A stretch of DNA of 64,000 nt, taken from Ursus arctos. Lineage: Eukaryota; Chordata; Mammalia; Carnivora; Ursidae. The position numbers and the translations under genes were made by a program. The notes beneath the pieces are model-generated. The model worked only from the letters and a program-made list of their open reading frames with translations. It did not search any database and was not told where the DNA came from. The stretch lies in NCBI RefSeq assembly GCF_023065955.2, contig NW_026623056.1, positions 84,195,256 to 84,259,255 of the forward strand, written 5' to 3'. Below are positions 44,566 through 56,612 of this stretch, piece after piece (the stretch's first letter is position 1; the number at the start of each line of letters is the position of its first letter).

Positions 44566-44822
44566 TTAAGTAACTCTTGAATTTTATTTTTATAAACTTG
44601 TAATTTTTGAACAAATCTTATTTTGAGATATGTAGAAATATTGTAAAGATAGCACAGAGAGGGGCACCTGGGTGTCTCAGTCAGTTGAGCATCCAACTCT
44701 TGACTTCGGCTCAGGTCATGATCTCAGGGTCATGAGATCGAGCCCTGTGTGGGGCTCTGCACTCAGCAGGGAGTCTGCTTGAGATTCACTTTCTCTGCTC
44801 CGCCCCCCTGGTTGCTCTCAAA

Positions 44823-44857
<35 letters not shown>

Positions 44858-46830
44858 ATCTTTTAAAAAAGGAAAAAATAGCACCAAGAGTTCCTGTATA
44901 CCCCAAACTCAGTTTCCTCTATCCCTAACATCTAGCATGAGTGTGGTACATTTATCGCAATTAATGAGCCAATATTGATACATTATTTTTAACTGAAGCA
45001 CATACCTTATTCAGATTTCCCCAATTTTCCCCCTAACGTCCCTTTTATGTTGTAGGATCCCATCCTACATTTACATTTAGTTCCCGTATATCTCTTTAGG
45101 CTCCTCTTGGTTGTGACAGTTTCTCAGACTTTGTCTTTGATGACCCTGACAGTTCTGAGGAGTACTGCTCAGGTATTTTGTAGAGTGTCCTTCAATTAGC
45201 ATTTGTCTGAAGTTTTCCTCATGATTACACTGGGGCTATGGGTTTTGGGGAGGACGACCACAGAGATAAAATGCTGCTCTCATTGCATAATATCAAAGGT
45301 ACACTACTATCAACATGACTTATTACTGTTGATGTTAAATCCGATCATCTGAGGTAGTGTTTGTCAGATTTCTACACCATAAAGTTACTCTTTGTCTCCC
45401 TTTCCATACTGTCCTCTTTGGAAGACAGTTGCTGTGCAGAGTCCACACTTAAAGAGTGAACAGTTATGCTTCCTCATCTTGAGGGTATACCCCATTCTAT
45501 ATAAATTATTTCAAATTCCTCTTCACAAGAGATTTGCCTATTCTCCCCCATTTATTTATTCACTCAATCATTTGTTTATAACAGAATGGGCTCATTGATA
45601 TTTACTTTATACATTGAGTTACAACACAATACTGTGTTTTAAATTTTGTTGCTCAAGTTGTTCCAGGTTTGGCCACTGAGAACTCTTTCAGTTTGTTCCT
45701 GGGTCCATTTGACATAACCCCACCAAAGTGAGTTGTTTTTTGTTTTTGTTTTGGTTTGGTTTTGAGTACTTCCTTACTTTCTGGCACTACAAGATGTTCC
45801 AGGATCATCTTGAGTATTTCCTGCCCCGGTCTTAGAATCAGCATTTCTTCATGGACCCATGGTCCCTTTTACTGGAGAATGTTATTATAAACCATGATCT
45901 GGATGGCCATTGCTTCTAGTCTTCTCAGCTGACAGACTGTGGAGAATATGTGTGTATATGAACTTGTGTCTATACACATATCTATAAATATTTATACACA
46001 CATAACCATCGGTATCTATTTTAAGCTAAATATGAGTTCATACTGATGTCTCCAACTCTACTCCATTACTACATAGATTATTCTAGCCTCCTCTTGTTTC
46101 TCATCTGTAACCTCCCGCCTCAACAGTAAGAAACTCAGTTGCATCCACCTGCCATCCATTTACTTAATTGTCCAATTCCAATATACATATATAGTGGTTC
46201 AAAGTCATTAACTCATACCCTCATGTGAAATAAGTTTATCAGATAGAATGCAGTGCTGTGCCTATCTACATTCCTCTGGCCTTTAATCTTACAGACTTTA
46301 CCTATTTCCAAAGTTACTTAGGTTAGCACTTTAGTCCCCTACATTCTGCATTTTTATCTGGAATCTCCTGACCTCTGAAATGATATTTTATTCCAGCTTA
46401 TCTAGAAAAATACCAGGGAAGGACTTACACTTGAACCAGCCTTTCTGGTTAGAATAATGGGATACTTTGATCATCAGGAGCCATACCAGTTGCTTACTCC
46501 TATGCCAAATAATGGTATCAAGATGCTGGGGTTGTCCATCTATTTATAAGCACATCATTTCTATGGAAAAGGAGCATTTCCCCAAAGGAAATGCGGGTAT
46601 TGGGACAGATAAAAAACACAGATGTCCACAACATTCCACTCCTTAGTCCCACAGCACACACACACAGATCCTTCTTTTCATATTTATAGTTTAGAATATG
46701 CCTCCTTCTAAGAAAATTTATATATATTTTTTTACCTAAAAGAAAGTCAAGCTAAAGCCCACACAATTACCATATCTAGCTGCAAATCCAGGGTCCTGAG
46801 TGATGGGTTTTTCTTTCTTTCTTTTTTTAG
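44566..46830 (-). repeat. Long old LINE-1 3' region (L1ME-like)
   Basis: Complement of an L1ME-type 3' UTR in long, nearly collinear order: 'gccaatattgatacattatt', 'gatcccatcctacatttaca', 'ggctcctcttggttgtgaca', 'tttgatgaccctgacagttc', 'ggtagtgtttgtcagatttc' and, further on, 'gagttcatactgatgtctcc'. A SINE (44660-44874) has split it. The part beyond about 46250 is less certain. Confidence 0.82.
44660..44874 (+). mobile_element. CAN-SINE, plus strand, inside L1
   Basis: Head 'ggggcacctgggtgtctcag', body with 'ggctctgcactcagcaggga', tail of about twelve TAAA units then A. Flanks aaagatagcacagag (44645-44659) and a diverged copy aaaaatagcaccaagag (44874-44890) fit a target duplication. Confidence 0.93.
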
Positions 46831-47912
46831 CTTTGAGTGTAGCTTCTCATGGTCAGGCAAATACCCAGAAGTATTTGGATTTTAAAAAAAGAAGGAAAAA
46901 CAGAGTAATACTTAACCAAGGTATTAATCTCTAATGGGAGAATAGCAAGGAAGATTTTCTTAGTCAGGAAATAGTCATTCATTTGTAGTTCTCTTCACAA
47001 AATACTGCATAGGGGCTCAACTACTCCATTCCTGTGTCAGTCAAATCTGGTGAAGAAGACAGACAATGAAAAATATGGATTCATGTGTTTTGGGGACATC
47101 TGTTCCCACTCTCAGCATTGCTTAGTATATATTCTTATTTTGTCTATGTACAGGGTTCACTTACCAGTGCTAACTGAAACTCAAATAAGTATCTTATTTT
47201 TCATGACAGTTTCCTTAATAATCATCTTGTGTTTGTCAAGAATTTTGCATGTTCTTCTTTAACTCCATTAATCTTAGCTGAATTTTGAAGCATGGAAATT
47301 AAATTATATTAATTTTTTTACTTTGAAACCTTTAAAAATGTTAATGGACTGGGAATTTTAATTGGCACAGAGTGTCTGCAAAGGCAGAATGAGATACAAT
47401 ATGTGACCATTGCTAATATGATAGACAAAAGTTGACATTAATAAAAGAATTGTAATAATTTACCATCTGTTTGATTGTCTGATGCTTCTTAGCTTACTGT
47501 AAAATACTACAGAAAGAAGGAAGCTATTATCAGCTTACGAAAGGTAATACTGCTGTGTTTGCAAGCAGAGCCTCTCAGTAGTTGAGTCTGTATCACTTCC
47601 ATTCCTTTAGGATTCTGGTATTTATCTCTCTCTCTCACACACACACAATCCAGGTTCCCCAAGTGGTAGAATATTTTAACTATTTCCACTTAATGAATTA
47701 ATCTTTTTAATATCTTTTAATAAAAATCCAAGTTTAATATAATTGTCTCATTTACAAGATTGATTGATTAAAAAAAACAGAGGCATTATAGGTTGTGTGG
47801 ACCAATATTAGGACAAACATTTAAAATCAGGTGGGTTAACATTGTCCTCTCTCAAGTCTATCAACATATTATTACTATGATTGTCTATATAAGCTTACCT
47901 GGAGATAATGTC
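46831..47912. other. Unassigned AT-rich sequence
   Basis: No gene or named repeat. Short frames include one at 47050-47262 (70 residues, hydrophobic) without recognisable family. A CT/CA run lies near 47625-47648. Confidence 0.35.
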
Positions 47913-47928
47913 AGAAGTTTCCATTTAA

Positions 47929-49160
47929 TGGATGAAAGACCTCGATGTGAGACAGGAATCCATCAAAATTCTAGAGGAGAACATAGGCAGCAACCTCTAT
48001 GACATCAGCCAAAGCAACCTTTTTCATGACACATCCCCAAAGGCAAGAGAAACAAAAGATAAAATGAATTTATGGGACTTCATCAAGATAAAAAAAGCTT
48101 CTGCACAGCCAAGGAAACAGTCAAAAAAAACTAAGAGGCAGCCCACAGAATGGGAGAATATATTTGCAAATGACACTACAGATAAAGGACTGGTATCCAA
48201 GATCTACAAAGAACTTCTCAAACTCAATACACAAGAAACAAATAAACAAATAAAAAAATGGCAGAAGATATGAACAGACACTTTTCCAATGAAGACATAC
48301 AAATGGCTAACAGACACATGAAAAAATGTTCAAAATCATTAGCCCTCAGGGAAATTCAAATCAAAACCACACTAAGATACCACCTTATGCCAGTTAGAAT
48401 GGCAAAAATAGACAAGGCAAGAAACAACAATTGTTGGAGAGGATGTGGAGAAAGGGGATCCCTCCTACATTGTTGGTGGGAATGCAAGTTGGTACAGCCA
48501 CTCTGGAAAACAGTGTGGAGGGCCCTTAAAAAGTTAAAAATTGAGCTACCCTATGATCCAGCCATTGCACTACTGGGTGTTTACCCCAAAGATACAGACG
48601 TAGTGAAGAGAAGGGCCATATGCACCCCAATGTTCATAGCAGCAATGTCCACAATAGCTAAATCGTGGAAGGAGCCAAGATGCCCTTCAACAGATGACTG
48701 GATTAAGAAGTTGTGGTCCATATATACAATGGAATATTACTCAGCTATCAGAAAGAACGAATTCTCAACATTTGCTGCAACATGGACGGCACTGGAGGAG
48801 ATAATGCTAAGTGAAATAAGTCAAGCAGAGAAAGACAACTATCATATGATTTCTCTCATCTATGGAACATAAGAACTAGGAAGATCGGTAGGGGAAGAAA
48901 GGGGTAAAGAAAGGGGGGGTAATCAGAAGGGGGAATGAAACATGAGAGACTATGGACTATGAGAAACAAACTGAGAGCCTCAGAGGGGAGGAAGGTGGGG
49001 GAATGGGATAGACTGGTGATGGGTAGTTAGGAGGGCACGTATTGCATGGTGCACTGGGTGTTATACGCAACTAATGAATCATCGAGCTTTACACCGGAAA
49101 CCAGGGATGTACTGTATGGTGACTAACATAATATAACAAAAAATCATTTAAAAAAAAAAA
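47929..49160 (+). mobile_element. Young 5'-truncated LINE-1 with perfect target duplication
   Basis: Perfect 15-bp repeats gaagtttccatttaa at 47914-47928 and 49161-49175 enclose an L1 3' part. ORF2 C-terminus is read in two frames: 47932-48273 (ending near KKW) and 48258-48872, which holds the motif [18 protein letters not shown] at about 48432-48485. A one-base loss near 48260 separates them. After the stop at 48872 comes a 3' UTR of about 280 bp and an A-tail. It cannot make functional ORF2. Confidence 0.96.
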
Positions 49161-49299
49161 GAAGTTTCCATTTAAGACCCTCTCTGCCTTCTGGCTTCCT
49201 GGCCTCCCTGTGATAGACAGACTCTGATGAGTAACCCATTGTAAAGCTCAGTCTTTTCATGTCGAAGCTAGAAAATCTTCAGTAACTCTTCACTTGTGT

Positions 49300-49765
49300 T
49301 CTCTCTGTGTTTCTTCTCTCTCCTCTAATGTAAATCTATCAATCTCTTTCTTTGCAGGGTCATTTTCATCAGCACTCAAACATGTTCTTATATTTATCTT
49401 CTTAAAAAACAATCCCTGTTGATGCTACATCCTTTTCTAATCACTACCACATTCTCTCTGCTCCCTTTTACAGCAAAATGTTTTCAGTTGTCCGTGATAC
49501 CTGTCTATACTTCATCTTTTATTATTTATGCAACTCATTTAGATTGGGTTTACAACCCAACAACTTCACTGCGTTTGTTCCTGTCAAGGTCATCAGTTTG
49601 ATCTCCACATTGCTAAATTCTGTGGTCATTTTTTCCTGTGTATATTCAAGCTCTCAGAGGCATTTAACATAGTTTATTATTCTTATTGAAATATTCATTA
49701 AGTTGGCTTTCATGAGACCATACTTACCAGATTTATTCCCACCTTTTTGACTGCTGTCCAGTAAC
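49300..49765 (+). repeat. L2 internal fragment
   Basis: Sense-strand L2 motifs: 'cctgtcaaggtcatcagttt', 'gatctccacattgctaaatt', 'ggcatttaacatagtttatt' and 'aagttggctttcatgagacc'. No frame remains open. Confidence 0.7.
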
Positions 49766-49784
49766 GGAGATAAAATAAATCATA

Positions 49785-50570
49785 AAATAGTCTCAATTAA
49801 TCGAAAGAATAAAGTAAAACAGGGAAAAAGAATAAAGAACAGATAGGACAAATAGAAACCAAAAGGAAGATGGCAAATGGAAATTCTAGCATGTGGACAA
49901 TTGCATTAAATATAAATGGTCTAAACACCCTAACTAACAGGCAGATGTCAGACTGCATAAAAGTGTAAGACTGCATTGTGTGCTTCCTACAACAAACTCT
50001 CTTTAAGTACAAAGACACAAATAGGTTAAAAGTAAAAGGATGGTTAAACATATACCATACTAACTTTCATTAATCCAGTGAAAGCTGAATTGGCTATATT
50101 AACGTCAGACAAAATAGACTTTGGAACAAGGAATATTACCAGGGTTAAAGAAGGAGAGTTCATAATGATAAGGTGATCAATTTTTCAAGAAGGAATAACA
50201 ATTCTAAATATATATTCATCAAGAATCAAGCTTCAAAATACATAAAGTAAAAGCTTAACATAGCTGAAAGGACAAACAGACAAATTCATAATTATAGTTT
50301 AAGACAACACTCCTTTCTCCATAATTTATAGGAGAAGAAAATCAATAAGTACCTAGAACTTGAGCAATATGATATAATTGACACTTACTTAAAAATGCTC
50401 CATGACAACAACAGGATACTTATTTTTAAGATTTACACATGAAACATTCATTAAGATAGGTCATATGTGGGGTCATAAAACAAGTCTCAATAATTTAAAA
50501 GAAATGAAGTCATATGGCATTTGTTCTTTGATGATAATGGAATTAAATTAGAAATCTATGACAGAGATCA
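49785..50570 (+). repeat. Old LINE-1 ORF2 endonuclease region
   Basis: In L1 order: 'taaatataaatggtctaaac', 'tacaaagacacaaataggtt', 'aaaagtaaaaggatggttaa', 'gacaaaatagactttggaac', 'aaggaatattaccagggtta', 'aattagaaatctatgacaga'. Many stops. Only the 5' part of ORF2 is present. Confidence 0.85.
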
Positions 50571-51043
50571 CCCATGGAGAGCATGCAGCGAAAGAGACGA
50601 GATATGGTCCAAGGCTAAACTTGGGGAAACACCAGTATGGTGGTACCATGGGAGGAGCTCTTGAAAAAAGCCAATGAGAAAAGGTCAAAGAAGAATAAAG
50701 AGAATCAAGAAAGAGGAGTCACAGAGGCCAAAGGAACAGAGAAATTCAAGGAACCACAATGTTAAATGAAAGAGTACACAGTGAAATGAGTGTTGAAACA
50801 AATCCATTGTGCTTGGAGACATGGAGATAGTGATGATCTCAAGAACAAAGCAGTTTATGAGAAATGGGAAGTAAAGGTAGTATCTACCCCTCTTTCAGGC
50901 AAACCTCCTTACCTCTTGGGAAAACCAAAAATATAAAAACAATGCAGTGGCTGGAAGGAGAACCAGGGTCAGAGGAGGGTTTTTTTTGTTTTGGTTTGGT
51001 TTTGGTTTTGGGTTTTTTTAGTTTGTTAATTTTTTGTCATTTT
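50571..51043. other. Unassigned; contains TTTGG-type low complexity
   Basis: No gene seen. T/G-rich low-complexity text at 50983-51035. Confidence 0.4.
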
Positions 51044-51058
51044 AAAGATAAGGGAGAT

Positions 51059-51208
51059 GGGTATTAACAAGGGCACATATTGCATGTTGCACTGGGTGTT
51101 ACATGCAAATAATGAATCATGGAACATTACATCAAAAACTAAGGATATACTGCATGGTGACTAACATAACATAATAAAAAATTATTATTAAAAAAAGCAA
51201 AAAAAAAT
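51059..51208 (+). mobile_element. Very short LINE-1 3' end with target duplication
   Basis: 150 bp: 'aagggcacatattgcatg', 'cactgggtgttacatgcaaa', 'gcatggtgactaacataaca' and an A-rich tail. Flanks aaagataagggagat (51044-51058) and aaaggtaagggagat (51209-51223) differ at one base. Confidence 0.9.
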
Positions 51209-51223
51209 AAAGGTAAGGGAGAT

Positions 51224-51318
51224 TTTTTAAAAAGATTTTATTTATTCATTTGATAGAGAGAGAGCACAAGCAAGAGGAGCAGCAGGCAGAGAGAGAGAGG
51301 GAGAAGCAGGTTCCCTGA
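51224..51318 (-). mobile_element. Truncated CAN-SINE, minus strand
   Basis: T-rich start, 'aaagattttatttattcatt', purine-rich middle, then stops after 'agaagcaggttccctg' without the tRNA-like head. It abuts the L1 target duplication. Confidence 0.85.
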
Positions 51319-52464
51319 AGGTTAAAAGCTGGTAGTAAATGAGAAGAGAAGGAATGGAATTATGACCATAGGTGGGGAATTCATCTTGAATACAGAGATG
51401 AGAAGTAACAATGCAAGGATGAGTGGAAATGTAGTTCAGTTTGTAGGTGGGGCTGGAAATTGCTGTACAGAGCACCACCATTGATTCAACTTTTACCTTT
51501 ATGTTGGTGACTCTCAAACTTTATCCCTACCCCTCACTTGATCTCCAGACCGAATTTCTAATTGCTCTCTGGTCTTGTTCACTTAAATAGACCACTTTGT
51601 ATTACACATATGAAAACAAACTTGTATTCTGCCTGACAAGTTCTCTTTCTGTCTCCCCTCTCTTCCTTTTTCCCCCTCTCTGCTCAGGTAATTGGAACCT
51701 CAAGTCAACCTGGTATGTGGCATATCCTAGCCTTAGATCAAATAAAAAGTTAGGCTCCACATGTCAAAAGCTATAAGGCATAGGGTGGGCTGTTGATGTG
51801 TATGGGATGGGTGTGGGTAATGGATCATAAAGGATGAGTTTTGAAAACAAAAATTAATGGTGGGTCTTGAGATGATACCAAATCAAAGCCAGCCAGGTTA
51901 CCCCAAAATGTCACCAATTCACAGAGGTGAGACAGGAGGGAGAATCTAGGTAGAAAGACAGCAAGATAAAATTTTGTGGGATTAGAGATTAGAGGGTTTG
52001 GAGGGTGGGAAGTGGATTCTGGAGGAAGCTCTGAACTGGTGAAATGCTGGATTCAAACACTTACCATGGTGTTCCTTTGAACTTGAACATGCACATAGAA
52101 AGAGTCGTTAAAAGCACCAACCTGGCATAGGCTCCCCAAGTTTATACATTGATGGACCCATCATTCTTCTACACCCCAGCCTTAGAATGTGGACTTTCCC
52201 TTGACTGTTCCTTCTCTTTCCCTCATCCCCATCCTACCATGATTTATTTTTGAGTGCTAGATATTCTTCCTCTGCAATGTCTCTGCACTCCAGCCCCCAA
52301 AGCATACATCTTTTTTTCACCAACCACTGTCTAGATTCCTTACACCTTTTGTTTCTAGTCAGTTTAGAAATGTTAAAAAAAAAAAAAAGGTTTTCTCATA
52401 GTTTTCCTACTCTTGGCAGACTACACCTGGCTAGAGGCCAGTGATAGCAATGTGCGTGAAAATG

Positions 52465-52466
<2 letters not shown>
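51319..52466. other. Unique sequence, no gene seen
   Basis: Nothing recognised except an A-run (52374-52388). Possible old L2 text near 51540-51640 is too weak to call. Confidence 0.4.

Positions 52467-52530
<64 letters not shown>
52467..52530. repeat. (AT)32 microsatellite
   Basis: Sixty-four bases of perfect AT. Such runs can extrude cruciforms and are unstable in length; the two minus-strand Ile/Tyr frames across it are artefacts. Confidence 0.98.
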
Positions 52531-52533
<3 letters not shown>

Positions 52534-55079
52534 GAAGAAAAACACTGATCCAACCCTTGGAAAATAACTCCCCTGAAAGTCTAGGTTTATATTCTGGGCC
52601 AAGATGTCGACTGTTGTTTATTTGCTCTGAGCCAGACATGGTGGCTACAAGCTGTTTGGCTTTCCAAAGCTCTCACAAGGCATTATAGCTCTGCATAGCC
52701 CCCCTTCAGAGTAGATTTAATTAGGGCAAATGATATTAATGTTTTGGCCTGGAGACTGCTACAGTCGGTTTGCTTGACGGTGAGGCTGGGAGTCATCCAT
52801 GCTGGGCCATGACCCCACTCTTTTGCCCCCATCAGTGACTTTAAATTTCATAAATGCTTAGTTGTGTAAGCCCTCAGAAAAGTATCCTCTTTCCTCATTC
52901 ACCTCGACCACGTGGAATCACCTGTGGTTTGGGGCCAATGTATTAATAGCACTCTAAATACAGCTCACAAACTGGTCATCACTCCTTTCTTTGATACTAC
53001 CTTTTTCAAGGACAAAAACTTCCATTTTGTGGTAGATGTTGCTGCTTTTGACAGACAAGCGTCTGGAAACAGGATCTTGTCAAAGTTCAGTTCAGATGTG
53101 TGGCCACATTTATTCCAGCCTTGGCCCAGTGGCAGCAGAGCATCTGTTACAAATAGTTGACCTACCAGTCACATCAACCAGCAACTATTCCTAGCCTCTC
53201 CGCTCACAGAATTTAATTGTTGGTACATCCTCACGTCCTCACGTTCAAGAAACATAAAAACCTGTCAGAGCACTTATTGATAATGGCGCTTCCTGGACCC
53301 CAGTGTAAAGGAACAGGTATCCCAAACATTGTGTGAGAAAGGGAGAGGACTGTGAATTGAGGGTTGGGTGGTACGTGCTGTCACTGAGGCCTGTGTGAGG
53401 TAGGGGAAGATGGCAACATGGCCTGCCACTCAAGCCACCCAAGAATGTTGGCCAACCATAGAGACAGAGCTGGCTAGGGAGAGCATCATGGAAGGCAGCT
53501 TAGAGGCCTGCTAGGGAAGGCCCTGGGTTTCACCAAAAGATCCAGATGTCCTTTGGTGGGGGACACACTCTGGTTTAATGTGGGGGGCAGGGAGGCTGGA
53601 TAGTTTTCTGTTTGCTATCCAAGGCCTGGGTGTGGCTCAGGTAGAGAGAAGACACAGTTCTGGGTCTCAAACTCCTATCCTTAGGTTTCCCCAATAGTGG
53701 TTCTCACCAAGGGGTGGTACCACTTTCTTGAGGAGAGCATTTGGAAATACAAGGGGGGCATTTTAGTGAGTCACCATGCTGTGGGTGTTGGCATGAGGAA
53801 CTGATCAGGGAGGCAAAAAGTCAGCAAGGCCTGAGATAGGGGCACCCAACAAAGAATCATCCTGCTGGGATGTCTCCCTATGAGAAACACACACAGCCTT
53901 CCTAGGAAGCTCCCACCAAGTCTGGGCAGACTCTGTATTTTGAAGTTTAAATATGGTGTCCTGCCCCTGTCTTTGCCTGTCAGAGCACAAAGCTCTGAGC
54001 TCCTGAAGAGAAGGCCCAGCCAGCTCGGCCTTTCAGGGGTTGGCACTGCCCAGCATTTGCTGGGAACACCAAGTGCCTGTTCAGTTCAGCAGCTCCTGCC
54101 ATTCACAATGACCCCAAGCCTTCACTATCACCACAGCAAAGAATATTTGTAGTGGAGTTGCTCCTCTGAGAGAAAAACTGAGTTTTATGGCAGGATTCAT
54201 GATGAGGACGACTTTAGAGGGATGGATGGGAAAGAGTTTTAATTTACCACCTGTAACTCTCAGGGAACAAATATATCCCCAGAAATAAGAGTTCATTCAG
54301 CTTTTAGAAGGTTCTAGAAGTCTGCCCTACTTTTCTTTTCTAGGCACTAACCCAGTTGTTGGTTGGTCAGTTTCTTGAACCAGAGCAATGGTATTTCGAC
54401 GATTGCTAGAACCAAGCTTAGAAATAGAGGTAGCAAGATTCTGGCTTTCTTTTGAGTTTTTTTTTTTTTTTTCTTTTCCTCTTCCCCTCTCTAAAGGTAA
54501 GAGCAGAGACTGCCAGTGGTTTGCTAATTGTCTTCAAGTGAAAAGACTGTTTAATTCAGAAGAGATTTTAGACTCCCAGGGGCGTGACGCCCATCATTTC
54601 ACAATGGAGAATTATTTTGTGGTATTTATTTTACGATTCCTGACCCTTGTTCTAAATCTTGCTGGTGTGTTTTCATTTAAAATGTATTAACTGAAACTTG
54701 GCATCGTGACTTGGCTCTATTAAGCTCTACAACAGCTTAATCCAGATTTTATTATACTGGGACTTGAGTATATGAACTGTAATATGGGAGAAGCTTGGGG
54801 ATAAATAAAGTAATTTTGATACTTACTATGCATTTAACTCTTTTGGTGCCCTCTTGGCAATTAAACTGGAGTATCTGTGGTTGGTTTTCGACATTTTCAA
54901 AATCTTGTGACAGTGACTCTTAAGCCTTCCTGACACTGGGGTTCATGGGACCTGGGGTAAATAGCAGACTCAGTTGAAAGCTCTAGGTCCTGTGGTGGTC
55001 ATTCATTAGGCTTGTCTAGTGGATGTGGGGCTCAAGTAGGCAGAATGAAGAAAGCAGCCTCAACCTTCCCTCTGAGCTC
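52531..55079. other. Mostly unique DNA with candidate regulatory blocks
   Basis: No gene called in about 2.5 kb. Segments 52610-53160 and 54480-54860 are repeat-free, AT-rich and motif-dense ('gatttaattagggcaaatga', 'gctctattaagctctacaac') in the way enhancers often are. Frames of up to 100 residues show no domain. Confidence 0.35.
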
Positions 55080-55640
55080 CAGGATACTCACATCTGATCA
55101 CCTCCTTACCAGCTTTACTTGGAGCTCTTACACTTTCTTCAACCTCAGTGCTTACAAGTGGACCTCCTGACCTCCCCTTCAGACCTGCTCCTTGACTGTA
55201 CACCCCTTCTGGAAGTGGAGCCACCATCCACTCAGGTGCCCCTGCAACTCATTCTCCTCTATCACAAAATTTTGTCTACAGTCCATCCACTTCTCTCCAT
55301 CTCTACTGTCCCATCCTAGGTCCAGCCCCAGTAGTTCTCTCCTGGAGTACCCATTAGCCTCCTGCCTGTCTCCCCATGACTATTGGTGACTATGTTCATC
55401 TGCAGCCTTCTCTCCTACAGCCAGAGTTGTCTCCTCTAGGTAGAAACCAAATCACTTTACAGCCCTGCCCCAAACCCTTCAATGGCTTCCCATTGCACCT
55501 GGCTTAGAATTTAAGCCTTTCATATGTCCTAAAGACCCTGAAGAATATGTGTGGTGACCACCTAGCTGGGTCCTCTCACTGGGTCCTGTTCTAAGTCCTC
55601 CTTTTAAGTCATCAAAGTCTGTGTGTTTGTGGTTCCAGAC
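55080..55640 (+). repeat. L2 3' region
   Basis: Sense L2 is clearest at 'acccttcaatggcttcccat' and 'tggcttagaatttaagcct', with 'gttgtctcctctaggtaga' before. The short plus-strand frames here are L2 relics. Confidence 0.65.
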
Positions 55641-56479
55641 ATTCTACGTGGAACTCCAACCACATTCTTCAAGGAGATACAGGTCTGCTCTTGTCTGCTG
55701 TTCTTTCTGGACTTCTAGGGACCCGGGCTGCATGGAATGGTGGGCTTCCTCCATGATCCCTCAGCAGCGATGGGTACAAAGTCCTTTGTCCCAGCCTGAC
55801 TGTTGGAATTAAGATACTTTAGGCTGCTTTTCCAGGAGATAAAATAAAATGTGCTTAATTGTTCCTAGATGTAATGCATTTAATTTGCTTGCTTTCAAGT
55901 TTTCATGTGGGCCTAGAGAGTTTGTATGTGAAAGAAATCTTTACTAAGTTTGAAAATAATTTATAGAAAATTAGAAGGAAAAAAAAAAGGTGAAGGTGGG
56001 TGAAGGCTGTTTGTTCCAGCACTGGTGGTACATACTAAAGGAAGTCTGAAAGGTCACATACTGAAGGCCATTTTCCTCCGTTTTTTATAAGGAGAAATAT
56101 GATACTATGAATTTAGGATAGCAGGTTTGTAAACCACTCAGGAGGGAAAAGCAGATATTCCAAAGAGATGTACAAAGTCTTTTATCACTAATCTTTTCAG
56201 TAATGAGCTGTTTAGGGCAAAGACATGCTCATGGAGAATCTAGGTAGGCCCCTGGAGGCCAAACTCTGAGCTTAATCCACCCAAGATCCAGCTAGGAAAA
56301 ATAGAAGGACATTTCTCCCAGCCCTGCCCCAGTTGGATGGCGCCTCTTCACCAGCTTCTCAAGCACCTCTTCATTGCACTGTGCTTCCGAAAGCGGAAGG
56401 GGAATTTTCTTAAGAGGTCTTCTAGTTTGGCTCCCTGGCTTCAACAAGGGAGCTAAGAATAATAAACACCTTGTACACT
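55641..56479. other. Unique sequence, no gene seen
   Basis: No repeat or gene recognised. Confidence 0.4.
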
Positions 56480-56612
56480 TGGATCCAAAGAAGCTAAGTG
56501 ACCTTGCCCAAGGTCACACAGCTACTAAACAGCAGAGCTGCTGCTAGAACCCAGACCAGTGTGGGTCAGACCCATGCTCTTCACTCCTACATACTATCTT
56601 TGCTTCCCAGTC
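56480..56612 (-). repeat. MIR fragment
   Basis: 'agtgaccttgcccaaggtca', 'cacagctactaaacagcaga' and 'gctagaacccagaccagtg' are the complement of the MIR core. Confidence 0.85.

Noticed and set aside
48258..48872. 204-residue frame as a host gene
   Set aside because: It is the C-terminal part of L1 ORF2 in a truncated, frameshifted insertion.
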